Program-made: the position numbers and the translations under genes | Assembly (NCBI GenBank): GCA_001786805.1 | Contig: MFTJ01000038.1 | Span: 1-27,804, forward strand | Reading direction: 5' to 3' | From: Candidatus Nomurabacteria bacterium RIFCSPHIGHO2_01_FULL_39_10 | Lineage (GTDB): Bacteria > Patescibacteriota > Minisyncoccia > Phycocordibacterales > UBA9973 | Length of the DNA stretch: 27,804 nucleotides | The notes under the pieces: generated by a model | Database searches by the model: none | Told to the model about the DNA's origin: nothing | The model's input: the letters and a program-made list of their open reading frames with translations, nothing else | Shown: piece by piece, positions 1 through 6,791 of the stretch | Numbering within the stretch: position 1 is the first letter of the stretch | Layout of the letters: every line of letters begins with the position of its first letter

Positions 1-235
1 GGTTGCCTGCAGTGGTGGATGTATTCGTGGTTAGCCGGTTCCAAATGTCGGAGAGCGTATAACTGGAGGCGGCGGGAGAGGATGAGGGAGTGAGGGACCC
101 GGCATAAAGTATATTTACACTCAACCCAAAAAACAAAAAACTGGCGCCTAATAAAATTAGTGCCGTATTTTTCATAGAAAAAACAAAAACTTTGCGAGAG
201 TCAACTCTCTCGATTTGTGCCGAAATTTTGTTCAT
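1..235 (-). CDS. N-terminal part of a secreted surface-type protein (runs off the window)
   Basis: An open frame reads leftward from ATG at 235 to the window edge without a stop, giving 78 residues. A second in-frame ATG at 175 begins MKNTALILLGASFLFFGLSV, a textbook signal peptide, followed by a small-residue cleavage region (LYAGS) and a Pro/Ser/Thr-rich stretch, then SYTLSDIWNRLTTNTSTTAGN. That last motif is familiar from secreted, repeat-containing proteins of Patescibacteria that are often found near pilin genes. The start at 235 is preceded by a weak AAGGAAA at about 10 nt; the start at 175 gives a cleaner signal peptide, so the choice is open. The function is not known; a surface or pilus-associated role is an inference. 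Confidence 0.7.
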   Translation of the reverse strand, partial: MNKISAQIERVDSRKVFVFSMKNTALILLGASFLFFGLSVNILYAGSLTPSSSPAASSYTLSDIWNRLTTNTSTTAGN

Positions 236-279
236 ATTGTTTGTTTCCTTGGTTTCTTTGTGTATGTTTATGTGTTTAT

Positions 280-288
280 ATTATAGCA
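280..288 (-). promoter_or_regulatory. Extended -10 promoter of the secreted-protein gene
   Basis: On the minus strand the sequence reads TGC-TATAAT, a perfect extended -10. Transcription should begin near 273 and give a leader of about 38 nt to the ATG at 235. It lies back to back with the promoter of the 335 gene. Confidence 0.6.
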
Positions 289-319
289 CAAGTTTTTATT
301 TTAACGGGCGTAAAATTTA

Positions 320-328
320 TGCTAAAAT
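320..328 (+). promoter_or_regulatory. Extended -10 promoter, leaderless start of the 335 gene
   Basis: TGC-TAAAAT ends 6 nt before the ATG at 335, so the transcript should start at or next to the start codon. No Shine-Dalgarno sequence is present. Confidence 0.6.
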
Positions 329-334
329 ACTTTC

Positions 335-976
335 ATGTCAACAAAGATAATATACTTCGTCCGACACGGAGAAACGGAAAATAATGCGAAAGGCATAAGA
401 CAGGGACCAGAAGGACATCTCTCCGCGAAAGGTCGCGAGCAAGCGCTCGAGACCGCCAAGAGATTTCCGAAACGCAAAGGGCGCCCGCAAGTTATCATCG
501 CAAGCCCCTACCAGCGCACAGAAGAGACGGCGAAAATAATCGCGAAAGAACTCGGGATGAAAGTAAAATATTCCGACCTCTTGGTGGAGAGAAGAAACCC
601 GACGGAAATCATCGGCCACTCCGGCGGAGAACGCGAGGTTCGCGCAATCATAGACCGTATTGATAAAAGCTACCATGCGGACGACCTGCGGATTTCGGAT
701 GAGGAAAATTTTACTGATTTGAAAGCCCGGGCAAAAAAACTTCTTCGCTTCATCAGATGGCGAAGCGAGAAAAGAATCATCATGGTCACGCACGGAATTT
801 TCCTGAAAATGGTCGCGTCTTATATGCTTTATGGAGAAAAACTAACCGCCTCGCAATATAATAATCTCTCTTATTTTAATCCGGTAACCAACGCCAGCAT
901 GGCTATTTGCTCCTACACCACCCATTGGTTTAAAAGAAACGAATGGAAAATTTTAGTGTGGAATGATTTAGGTTAA
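335..976 (+). CDS. Histidine phosphatase superfamily protein (phosphoglycerate mutase-like)
   Basis: The 213-residue protein has the branch-1 histidine phosphatase signature. RHGET at residues 10-14 supplies the phospho-accepting His11, Arg61 lies in SPYQRTEETA, Glu85 in LLVERRNP is the probable proton donor, and His153 lies in VTHG. These four groups form the phosphate pocket of the family, which includes cofactor-dependent phosphoglycerate mutases and many small-molecule phosphatases. The short length, and the absence of the longer mutase insertions, favour a phosphatase or CobC/GpmB-like enzyme; the substrate cannot be told from sequence. The protein is cytoplasmic with no signal peptide. 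The gene stands alone, and its last 4 nt overlap tail to tail with the next gene on the minus strand. Confidence 0.88.
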   Translation: MSTKIIYFVRHGETENNAKGIRQGPEGHLSAKGREQALETAKRFPKRKGRPQVIIASPYQRTEETAKIIAKELGMKVKYSDLLVERRNPTEIIGHSGGEREVRAIIDRIDKSYHADDLRISDEENFTDLKARAKKLLRFIRWRSEKRIIMVTHGIFLKMVASYMLYGEKLTASQYNNLSYFNPVTNASMAICSYTTHWFKRNEWKILVWNDLG

Positions 977-1743
977 ATAAAATCCGTTCCCATTTCTCTA
1001 TTTTGTTTATTAAAACTACTGTCGACAAAACTGCCGATATTAGAATTAACTTTTGACCTTATTAAATAAAGCCGCCTGTTTTTGTTGTCAAAAGAAACCT
1101 CATCTACTGTCACTGGAACTAAAACTTTTGGACCATTGACTATAACGGGTTCAAATCCGAAAGTTTGCCTTGTTTCTTTTGAAAGAAAATGTATAGTCTT
1201 AACATAAATTTTTTTAAAGAGTTCATTAGAGTTAGATATCCCGCCCACGATGATCGCATCCACAGAGCCTTGCCTGCATCTTTCCTTCATCTCATTAAGT
1301 CTTTTTTTTAAGTCCACAGTAAAATCTTCAGAAAAAGAAGATGGCTGATGCGTTATAAAGGAAATGTTTTCTCCGGTTTTCTTGTCTATTCCGGCAACAA
1401 TTAACCCCATACAATGACCGAATCCTCCAGAAAATTTATTTGAATTATCTATTGGAGATATTGCATAAATTCTAGGTCCGGCGGTTAAAACATCTTCTCC
1501 TTCTTTAAAATCATACGTTCCCTTTGCCCAATCTAAATTCTTCAAATCTTTCAGCAAGAAATCATTGCTAAGATGCTCGCGATGTTCCGGATGCTCAATT
1601 TCCACCGTCTGAAAATCTTCCGGCGTTCCAATGCAAACCATAATCGGCTTTACTCCCTCAATCAAATGGGCAGAAAAATTTTTAATCTCCGAATTATTTT
1701 TAGGTAAATCGTTCTCTGAATTTATGTTGGAATTCTCAAACAT
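973..1743 (-). CDS. Unknown protein with a possible CheD-like Cys/His core
   Basis: I do not recognise this 256-residue protein as a named family. No signal peptide or membrane segment is visible. The middle resembles CheD-type glutamine deamidases: GFGHCMGLIVAG (Cys111), then D-KKTG and FITHQP (His132), a helix-rich stretch, and IIVGGIS at 165-170, which recalls the IFGGA segment of CheD; a FEPVIVNGPK strand follows. The Cys-to-His spacing of 21 is slightly longer than in CheD. The first 30 residues are polar and probably disordered. There are no chemotaxis genes nearby, so a CheD role in receptor modification is unlikely even if the fold is right. ATG at 1743 is chosen because a -10 hexamer sits 6 nt upstream. 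Confidence 0.8.
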   Translation of the reverse strand: MFENSNINSENDLPKNNSEIKNFSAHLIEGVKPIMVCIGTPEDFQTVEIEHPEHREHLSNDFLLKDLKNLDWAKGTYDFKEGEDVLTAGPRIYAISPIDNSNKFSGGFGHCMGLIVAGIDKKTGENISFITHQPSSFSEDFTVDLKKRLNEMKERCRQGSVDAIIVGGISNSNELFKKIYVKTIHFLSKETRQTFGFEPVIVNGPKVLVPVTVDEVSFDNKNRRLYLIRSKVNSNIGSFVDSSFNKQNREMGTDFI

Positions 1744-1749
1744 GGTTAT

Positions 1750-1758
1750 ATCTTAGCA
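1750..1758 (-). promoter_or_regulatory. Extended -10 promoter, leaderless start of the CheD-like gene
   Basis: The minus strand reads TGC-TAAGAT, then 6 nt, then the ATG at 1743. No Shine-Dalgarno sequence and no good -35 element are visible, as expected for an extended -10. Confidence 0.55.
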
Positions 1759-1767
1759 CTTTTTTTG

Positions 1768-2163
1768 TTACTCCACCCTGCATTTTGCTTTAAGCGCCCC
1801 TAGGTCAGCATTAGTCAAGGTTTGATTATTTCCCTGATTGAGTTCGTACATAATCGCTTTCGGGTCTTTTACATGCTCCAAGTCTAGCGCATGGCCAAGC
1901 TCGTGCGCCAAGACCCGCACGAGCTTGGCCCGACTGCTAAATTCATAAATATCTATTTCTCTAATTAAGCCGTCGCTAGAATACACTCCCTCTGTAAAAG
2001 ATTCTCCCCGTAAGGCGCCTATCGTATTATATTTTTCCACAGAGAGATTCAAGGTGCCGACTAAACGGTTCAGCACAACCACCAGCGCGTTTATTTCCTC
2101 CACCATTTCATTGATGCGTTTTTGCTCTCTCTGTAATTCTTCTGATTCAGCGTTCAACGCCAA
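1768..2163 (-). CDS. Metzincin-type zinc metallopeptidase, C-terminal part (frame-disrupted gene)
   Basis: This frame carries the catalytic end of a zinc protease. HELGHALDLEH at residues 87-97 is the HExxHxxxxxH zinc motif of metzincins such as matrixins (M10), and the Met of AIMYEL about 8 residues later fits the Met-turn. The first 45 residues are a coiled coil (ELQREQKRINEMVEEINALV). The nominal ATG at 2163 is probably not a real start: the frame continues upstream without interruption to the G8 run at 2202-2209, where it joins the frame of the 2154-2693 gene. Read together, the two halves give the RGGAPKNKYNKLESERLALN joint typical of a Patescibacteria coiled-coil metallopeptidase family. 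The intact product would be a membrane-anchored exported protease. Confidence 0.8.
   Translation of the reverse strand: MALNAESEELQREQKRINEMVEEINALVVVLNRLVGTLNLSVEKYNTIGALRGESFTEGVYSSDGLIREIDIYEFSSRAKLVRVLAHELGHALDLEHVKDPKAIMYELNQGNNQTLTNADLGALKAKCRVE
1893..1930. repeat. Perfect 15-bp inverted repeat inside the metallopeptidase active-site coding region
   Basis: The arms 1893-1907 and 1916-1930 are exact reverse complements with an 8-nt loop. The hairpin codes for AKLVRVLAHELG, so the stem lies across the HELGH zinc motif. It is much longer than expected by chance at this spacing. Confidence 0.85.
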
Positions 2164-2693
2164 ACGTTCCGATTCAAGCTTGTTGTATTTATTTTTCGGA
2201 GCCCCCCCCTTTTTTTATTCCAAGACATTACTTCTTCTTCATAAGCAAGCTGTTTTTGATTAAAAATTTTTACTTGCCCGTCAAAAGCGTTTTTTGCTTT
2301 CTCATATTCTGTTTTTAAAACTGTCAATTTAGACTTAAGGCTTTCATATGAATCTCTGCTGTCTTCAACCACAATTCCCAAACTTGCCAATTTGCTTGTC
2401 GCTTCTTGCCTGTAATCATAGACGAGATTTATTTTTAAAGAATCATCGCTTTTTTCGTCTGTCTTATAAGCAAACAGTTCTTTCCCAAATGGCTTCTCCC
2501 AGATAGCTTCCGCGTCGGCAAGCGCACTCAAGAAATACTTTTGGGAAATTCCAAACTTCGTATCAAAAGCGCCGAGCGTATACACAATCGGATTCTTGCA
2601 AGAAAGAAAACGGGATAAAATAGCGCCACCAAATTGATACCAAACTACACCCAAAATGGCAAGAAAAACCAAAACCTTAATAAGATTCTTCAT
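2154..2693 (-). CDS. Coiled-coil membrane-anchored N-terminal part of the metallopeptidase (frame-disrupted gene)
   Basis: From ATG at 2693 the protein starts MKNLIKVLVFLAILGVVWYQ, an uncleaved signal anchor. About 110 residues of mixed structure follow, with CKNPIVYTLGAFDTKFGIS and an LKINLVYDYR strand, then a coiled coil (SYESLKSKLTVLKTEYEKAK). The frame runs into MSWNKKRGG at a run of seven A and eight G, and then into a short out-of-frame tail ending at 2154. One extra G, or a -1 slip on the G run, would continue it as RGGAP into the downstream frame carrying the HELGH zinc motif. In-frame codons upstream of 2693 exist but lie ahead of a normal signal anchor and were not used. The start lies 45 nt from the divergent secG start. 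Confidence 0.78.
   Translation of the reverse strand: MKNLIKVLVFLAILGVVWYQFGGAILSRFLSCKNPIVYTLGAFDTKFGISQKYFLSALADAEAIWEKPFGKELFAYKTDEKSDDSLKINLVYDYRQEATSKLASLGIVVEDSRDSYESLKSKLTVLKTEYEKAKNAFDGQVKIFNQKQLAYEEEVMSWNKKRGGLRKINTTSLNRNVWR
2202..2216 (-). other. G8/A7 homopolymer double tract at the frameshift point
   Basis: On the coding (minus) strand the sequence is seven A followed by eight G. It lies exactly where the metallopeptidase reading frame changes. Nine G would make the gene continuous, and G-GGG-GGG also fits the X-XXY-YYZ pattern of a -1 slippery site. Phase variation, transcript slippage, ribosomal frameshifting, true decay and an assembly error are all possible. Confidence 0.75.
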
Positions 2694-2723
2694 ACTTATA
2701 TAGTTGCATTTTTGGTGACATTG

Positions 2724-2732
2724 TGCAATAAT
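2724..2732 (+). promoter_or_regulatory. Extended -10 promoter, leaderless start of secG
   Basis: TGC-AATAAT ends 6 nt before the ATG at 2739. It occupies the gap between the divergent metallopeptidase and secG starts. Confidence 0.5.
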
Positions 2733-2738
2733 TGCGCA

Positions 2739-2978
2739 ATGGGTTTCGTAACGCAAATTCTGCCATATCTGCAGATTATACTCTCGGTGATACTAGTGAC
2801 AGCGATTCTTCTTCAGCAAACAAGCGCAGGAGTGGGCGGAGCTTTGGGCGGAAGCGACAGTTCAGGTTTTCATCATACTCGCCGAGGTTTTGAAAAGTTT
2901 CTTTTTTATTTGTCTATTATTTGTGGCATTCTTTTTGCTTTATTCGCGCTTCTCAGTATAATAATAAAAAGTTCATAG
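2739..2978 (+). CDS. secG: Preprotein translocase subunit SecG
   Basis: This 79-residue membrane protein has the SecG pattern: a first TM helix (QIILSVILVTAILLQ), the conserved polar loop with QQTSAGVGGALGGSD, the second helix (FYLSIICGILFALFALLSII) and a short end. SecG joins SecY and SecE in the translocon and stimulates SecA-driven export. Starts further upstream would add about 35 residues that do not match the family, and ATG at 2739 has a -10 hexamer at the leaderless distance, so it is preferred. The peptide-binding protein gene follows after 43 nt in the same direction and may share its transcript. Confidence 0.9.
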   Translation: MGFVTQILPYLQIILSVILVTAILLQQTSAGVGGALGGSDSSGFHHTRRGFEKFLFYLSIICGILFALFALLSIIIKSS

Positions 2979-3021
2979 CTAATTTTTAGTTTCCAGTCTA
3001 GGTGACAATGACAATATCGCA

Positions 3022-4752
3022 ATGCGTAATTTTAAATTACCTTCAAAAAAAGAAATAAATTTTATTTTGGCTTCTTTTTCAAAAAAAGAGTGGAGACTTT
3101 TTGCTGTCTTGGCAATACTTTTAGTATTGAGCACGGTATTGATACTGGAGAACATAAATAGACACTTTATGGTGACTGTCCCGCTCCGAGGTGGATCCAT
3201 CTCTGAGGGCGTCGTCGGAGTTCCGCGTTTTATAAATCCGGTACTCGCAAATTCGGAAGCTGACCTCAACATGACAACGCTCATTTATTCCGGTCTGATG
3301 AGAAAAATCAAAGATGGCGCCTTGATACCGGATTTGGCTTCCAAGTATGAAATGTCGAGTAATGGCTTGGTTTATACTTTTACTTTAAAAGATAATTTAT
3401 TTTTTCAGGACGGAAAACCTGTTACCGCAGATGACATATTGTTTACTATTAATAAGGTCAAGGATGGAATCATCGCCAGTCCGCAAAAAGTTAATTGGGA
3501 TGGTGTAAACGTTGAAAAAATAAATGAAAAAACTATTAACTTTACTTTAAAACAACCCTACGCGTCTTTTTTAGAAAATACGACACTCGGAATTATGCCG
3601 GCGCATCTGTGGGAAAACTCTCCCATGGAGCTCAATGGCGCAAACACAAACCCTATTGGCTCAGGTCCCTATATGATAAGCAAAGTAAGTAAACAGCCAT
3701 CGGGAATTATAGATTCCTATACACTATCGCCGTTTAAAAAATTCATTTTGGGAGAACCATATATTAAAAATATAACTTTGCGTTTCTATCAAAATGAGGA
3801 CGATCTGGTCAAAGCCCTTGTCGATAAAAAAGTGGACGAGATAAGCTCTATCAGACCTATTGATGCGGAGAATCTGAAAGAAAAAAATTATCAAATAGAG
3901 TCTGCGGTTCTTCCGAGAGTATTTGGGTTGTTTTTTAATCAAAATGTCAATCAACTTTTTACCGACAAAACTATTATCTCCGCAATTAATCAGGCAATAG
4001 ATAAAGACAGAATCGTCAGAGATGTTCTCTTGGGTTATGGAACGACAATTGACAGCCCAATCCCTCCGACTATGATGGAATACCGGAAATTAAACGCAAA
4101 AACGGATATCTCCCGGGAAAATTTATTACAGAAAGTACAGGACGATTTATCCAAAGCCGGATGGAAAAAAAATACCGATGGATTTTTAGAAAAAACAACG
4201 ACACAAAATAAGAAAAAAACGCCGGTTCTTTTGGAATTCTCAATCTCAACAGGCAATGTTCCGGAACTTGCAAAAACCGCCAAATTGATAAAGGGAAACC
4301 TGACGACTCTCGGCATGAAAGTGGAAATAAAAACTTTTGAAAAAGGAAATTTAAACCAGTCGGTAATCCGTCCCCGCAAATACGATGTTCTCCTGTTCGG
4401 GCAAATTATAAACCACGAGTCCGACCTGTTTGCCTTTTGGCATTCAACACAGAGAAAAGACCCGGGGCTTAACGTCGCTATGTATACAAACGTCAAAGTG
4501 GATAAAATTTTAGAAGACGCATTTGTGACAATTGACGAAAAGGAAAGAATAAAGAAATATGGGCAATTTGAAGAAGAAATAGTAAAAGACATGCCGGCAA
4601 TATTTCTTTTCAGTCCAAATTTTATCTACACAGCGTCAAAAAACATAAAAAACTTCAAAATCAGCAATGTTATAACCCCGAGCGATCGATACTTAAATGC
4701 ATACTCATGGTATATAGACACAGAAAATGTCTGGAGGGTATTTGCTAAATAA
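3022..4752 (+). CDS. Membrane-anchored peptide ABC-type substrate-binding protein (SBP family 5, OppA/DppA-like)
   Basis: The 576-residue protein has a basic N-terminus, one TM anchor at about residues 26-44 (LFAVLAILLVLSTVLIL), and then a complete family 5 solute-binding domain. Recognisable landmarks are the GGSISEGVVGVPRFINPVLAN entry, DLASKYEMSSNGLVYTFTLK, the DGKPVTADDI box, NPIGSGPYMI, and the C-terminal LFAFWHSTQ region. The family binds oligopeptides outside the membrane and delivers them to Opp/Dpp permeases. There is no lipobox, so the TM helix serves as the anchor. No permease or ATPase gene is adjacent, so it either serves a transporter encoded elsewhere or has another binding role. 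It follows secG by 43 nt, and a long hairpin begins at the nucleotide after its stop codon. Confidence 0.88.
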   Translation: MRNFKLPSKKEINFILASFSKKEWRLFAVLAILLVLSTVLILENINRHFMVTVPLRGGSISEGVVGVPRFINPVLANSEADLNMTTLIYSGLMRKIKDGALIPDLASKYEMSSNGLVYTFTLKDNLFFQDGKPVTADDILFTINKVKDGIIASPQKVNWDGVNVEKINEKTINFTLKQPYASFLENTTLGIMPAHLWENSPMELNGANTNPIGSGPYMISKVSKQPSGIIDSYTLSPFKKFILGEPYIKNITLRFYQNEDDLVKALVDKKVDEISSIRPIDAENLKEKNYQIESAVLPRVFGLFFNQNVNQLFTDKTIISAINQAIDKDRIVRDVLLGYGTTIDSPIPPTMMEYRKLNAKTDISRENLLQKVQDDLSKAGWKKNTDGFLEKTTTQNKKKTPVLLEFSISTGNVPELAKTAKLIKGNLTTLGMKVEIKTFEKGNLNQSVIRPRKYDVLLFGQIINHESDLFAFWHSTQRKDPGLNVAMYTNVKVDKILEDAFVTIDEKERIKKYGQFEEEIVKDMPAIFLFSPNFIYTASKNIKNFKISNVITPSDRYLNAYSWYIDTENVWRVFAK

Positions 4753-4800
4753 CCAGATAGAGCCTTAGACTCTCCAGATAGAGTCTAAGGCTCTATCTGG
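4753..4800 (+). repeat. Perfect 21-bp hairpin between the peptide-binding gene and rnj
   Basis: The arms 4753-4773 and 4780-4800 are exact reverse complements around the 6-nt loop CCAGAT, which repeats the first six bases of the left arm. It starts directly after the TAA at 4750-4752. There is no T-run behind it, so it is not a standard intrinsic terminator. It may be a 3'-end or processing structure, or a small repeat. Confidence 0.85.
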
Positions 4801-4829
4801 GAAAATTATAAAAAATAATCAAATTAAAA

Positions 4830-6791
4830 ATGACTAAAAAAACAAGATTGTCTTTCAGTTCTATCAGCATTGAACCTGTTCGTAATACTACGCATAATGT
4901 TCCTAGCGAGAATAAAAAATTTGAACCGAGAGCTCCGGAAAAAAAGAGGCTGAAGAAAAATTCAACCTATCAATATTCTAAAAAAAGATTCGGGCCGCGA
5001 AGCGGCAGGCAGGCATTTGTTCCGAAAAGAGATGGGAGTGGGAGCGAAAAAATTCTTCCGCCGGAGACCGGTGTCATTCGTATCATTCCGCTCGGAGGGG
5101 TGGAAGAAATCGGCAAAAATATGACCGCTATTGAAATCGGAGATGATATCATCGTCATTGATGCCGGCATGCACTTCTCAAACGAAGCCACGCCGGGAGT
5201 GGATTATGTGATTCCCAACACGACTTACCTTGAGGAACGCAAGGAAAAAATACGCGCACTCATAATCACCCACGGGCATTTGGACCACATCGGGGGCGTG
5301 CCGCTCGTTCTTTCCCGCATAGGCAATCCTCCGGTCTATTCCAGAAATCTTTCTATTTTAATGATGCGCAAACGCCAAGCTGAATTTCCGCACCTGCCTC
5401 CCATGAAAGAGAACATCGTGGAAAAAGATGCGACCATAACCTGCGGAAAAATAAAAATAAGATTTTTCGGAGTTACTCATACCATTCCGGATTCAATGGG
5501 CATCATCATAGAAACCGAAAACGGATGGATTGTCACTCCGGGAGATTATAAATTGGATCAGATGGACGGAGTTGTCTCCAAAGAAGAAGAAAAAGAATAT
5601 TCTATCTTTGATAAAGCGAAGGTTTTATTGTTAATGACTGATTCCACTAATATTGAAAATGAAGGCTTTTCTCTGCCGGAAGCAAAAGTGCATCAGGGAT
5701 TGGAAAATTTAATAAGAAAAATAAATGGTCGGATAATCATTGCCGCCTTCGCTTCGCACATCACTCGCCTCGCCTATGTGGTAAAGTTTGCTGAGTCTCA
5801 AGGCAAAAAAATAGCTATTGATGGGCGTTCAATGAAAACAAACATTGATGTGGCGATAGAAGCGGGATTGTTTGAGCCGAAAAAAGATACTATCGTGCCG
5901 ATAGAGGAAGCAAATAATTACCCACCCAACAAAATTGTAATTTTGATGACTGGAGCCCAAGGCGAAGAATTCGCGTCACTCAATCGTGTCGCCAACAAAA
6001 CTCACATAAAATTTGCGCTGCATAAAGGAGACACAATAATACTTTCCGCCTCCATTGTTCCGGGCAATGAGCGAGCGGTAGAAAAAATGAAAGACGGACT
6101 GACCCGCCAGGGTGCGCGTATCATCAGCTACCGCACTGCTGGCGAGGATTTCGTGCATGCAACCGGACACGGAAATCAAGAAGATGTGAAATGGCTACAC
6201 CGCAAAACTCATCCGAAATTTTTCATCCCGATCCACGGCAACCATTACCGCCTGGTGCTTCATAAAGAACTGGCGATGGAGCTCGGCATGAGTGAGGAAA
6301 ATATCGTGGTGCCGGACAACGGTTCAATCATTGAAATATCGGCGGACGAAAAACGCATAGCGGCGCGCAAAGAAAAAGCTCCTTCTGGAGTGATGATGGT
6401 GGACGGAGCTTCCATCAGCGACAGCCAAGATGTAGTCATTCGAGACCGCCAAATGCTCTCGCAGGACGGCATGTTTGTAATTATCGCCCTACTCGACCAG
6501 AAAACCGGAAAATTAAAAAAATCTCCAGACTTAATATCTCGTGGCTTTGTCTACCTGAAAGAAAATCAGGAACTTCTGCGCCAAGTCAGAATCATTATAA
6601 AGAAATCGGTCGAAGAAGGAGCGGCTAGAATGTTTACCCGCCACACTTCGGGCGGACATCACAATGCCGCAGGCGGAAATCCGTTAGACTTTGACCATAT
6701 AAAAGCAAACTTGGGAGAAACCGTTTCAAAGTTTTTGTACCAAAAAACCGAAAAAAGACCTTTGGTTATACCGGTGATACTAAGCGTATGA
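4830..6791 (+). CDS. rnj: Ribonuclease J
   Basis: This 653-residue protein is a metallo-beta-lactamase/beta-CASP ribonuclease. RNase J cuts RNA endonucleolytically and degrades it 5'-to-3'. The core starts at RIIPLGGVEEIGKN (84-97), followed by IDAGMHF and the zinc motif HGHLDH at 148-153; TPGDYKLDQ, the TDSTN strand, VHATGHGNQED and FIPIHGNHY further on match the family. The first 80 residues are an extra, very basic and disordered extension that may bind RNA. The C-terminal domain ends FLYQKTEKRPLVIPVILSV as in other RNase J proteins, but contains TSGGHHNAAGG, which resembles the DHHA1 motif. The gene overlaps the MFS gene by ATGA and begins 29 nt after a 21-bp hairpin. Confidence 0.95.
   Translation: MTKKTRLSFSSISIEPVRNTTHNVPSENKKFEPRAPEKKRLKKNSTYQYSKKRFGPRSGRQAFVPKRDGSGSEKILPPETGVIRIIPLGGVEEIGKNMTAIEIGDDIIVIDAGMHFSNEATPGVDYVIPNTTYLEERKEKIRALIITHGHLDHIGGVPLVLSRIGNPPVYSRNLSILMMRKRQAEFPHLPPMKENIVEKDATITCGKIKIRFFGVTHTIPDSMGIIIETENGWIVTPGDYKLDQMDGVVSKEEEKEYSIFDKAKVLLLMTDSTNIENEGFSLPEAKVHQGLENLIRKINGRIIIAAFASHITRLAYVVKFAESQGKKIAIDGRSMKTNIDVAIEAGLFEPKKDTIVPIEEANNYPPNKIVILMTGAQGEEFASLNRVANKTHIKFALHKGDTIILSASIVPGNERAVEKMKDGLTRQGARIISYRTAGEDFVHATGHGNQEDVKWLHRKTHPKFFIPIHGNHYRLVLHKELAMELGMSEENIVVPDNGSIIEISADEKRIAARKEKAPSGVMMVDGASISDSQDVVIRDRQMLSQDGMFVIIALLDQKTGKLKKSPDLISRGFVYLKENQELLRQVRIIIKKSVEEGAARMFTRHTSGGHHNAAGGNPLDFDHIKANLGETVSKFLYQKTEKRPLVIPVILSV

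Noticed and set aside
4035..4592. A 185-codon open frame on the minus strand inside the peptide-binding gene
   Set aside because: It is antisense to a well-supported family 5 binding protein, has no recognisable domain and no promoter, and reflects codon bias of the real gene.
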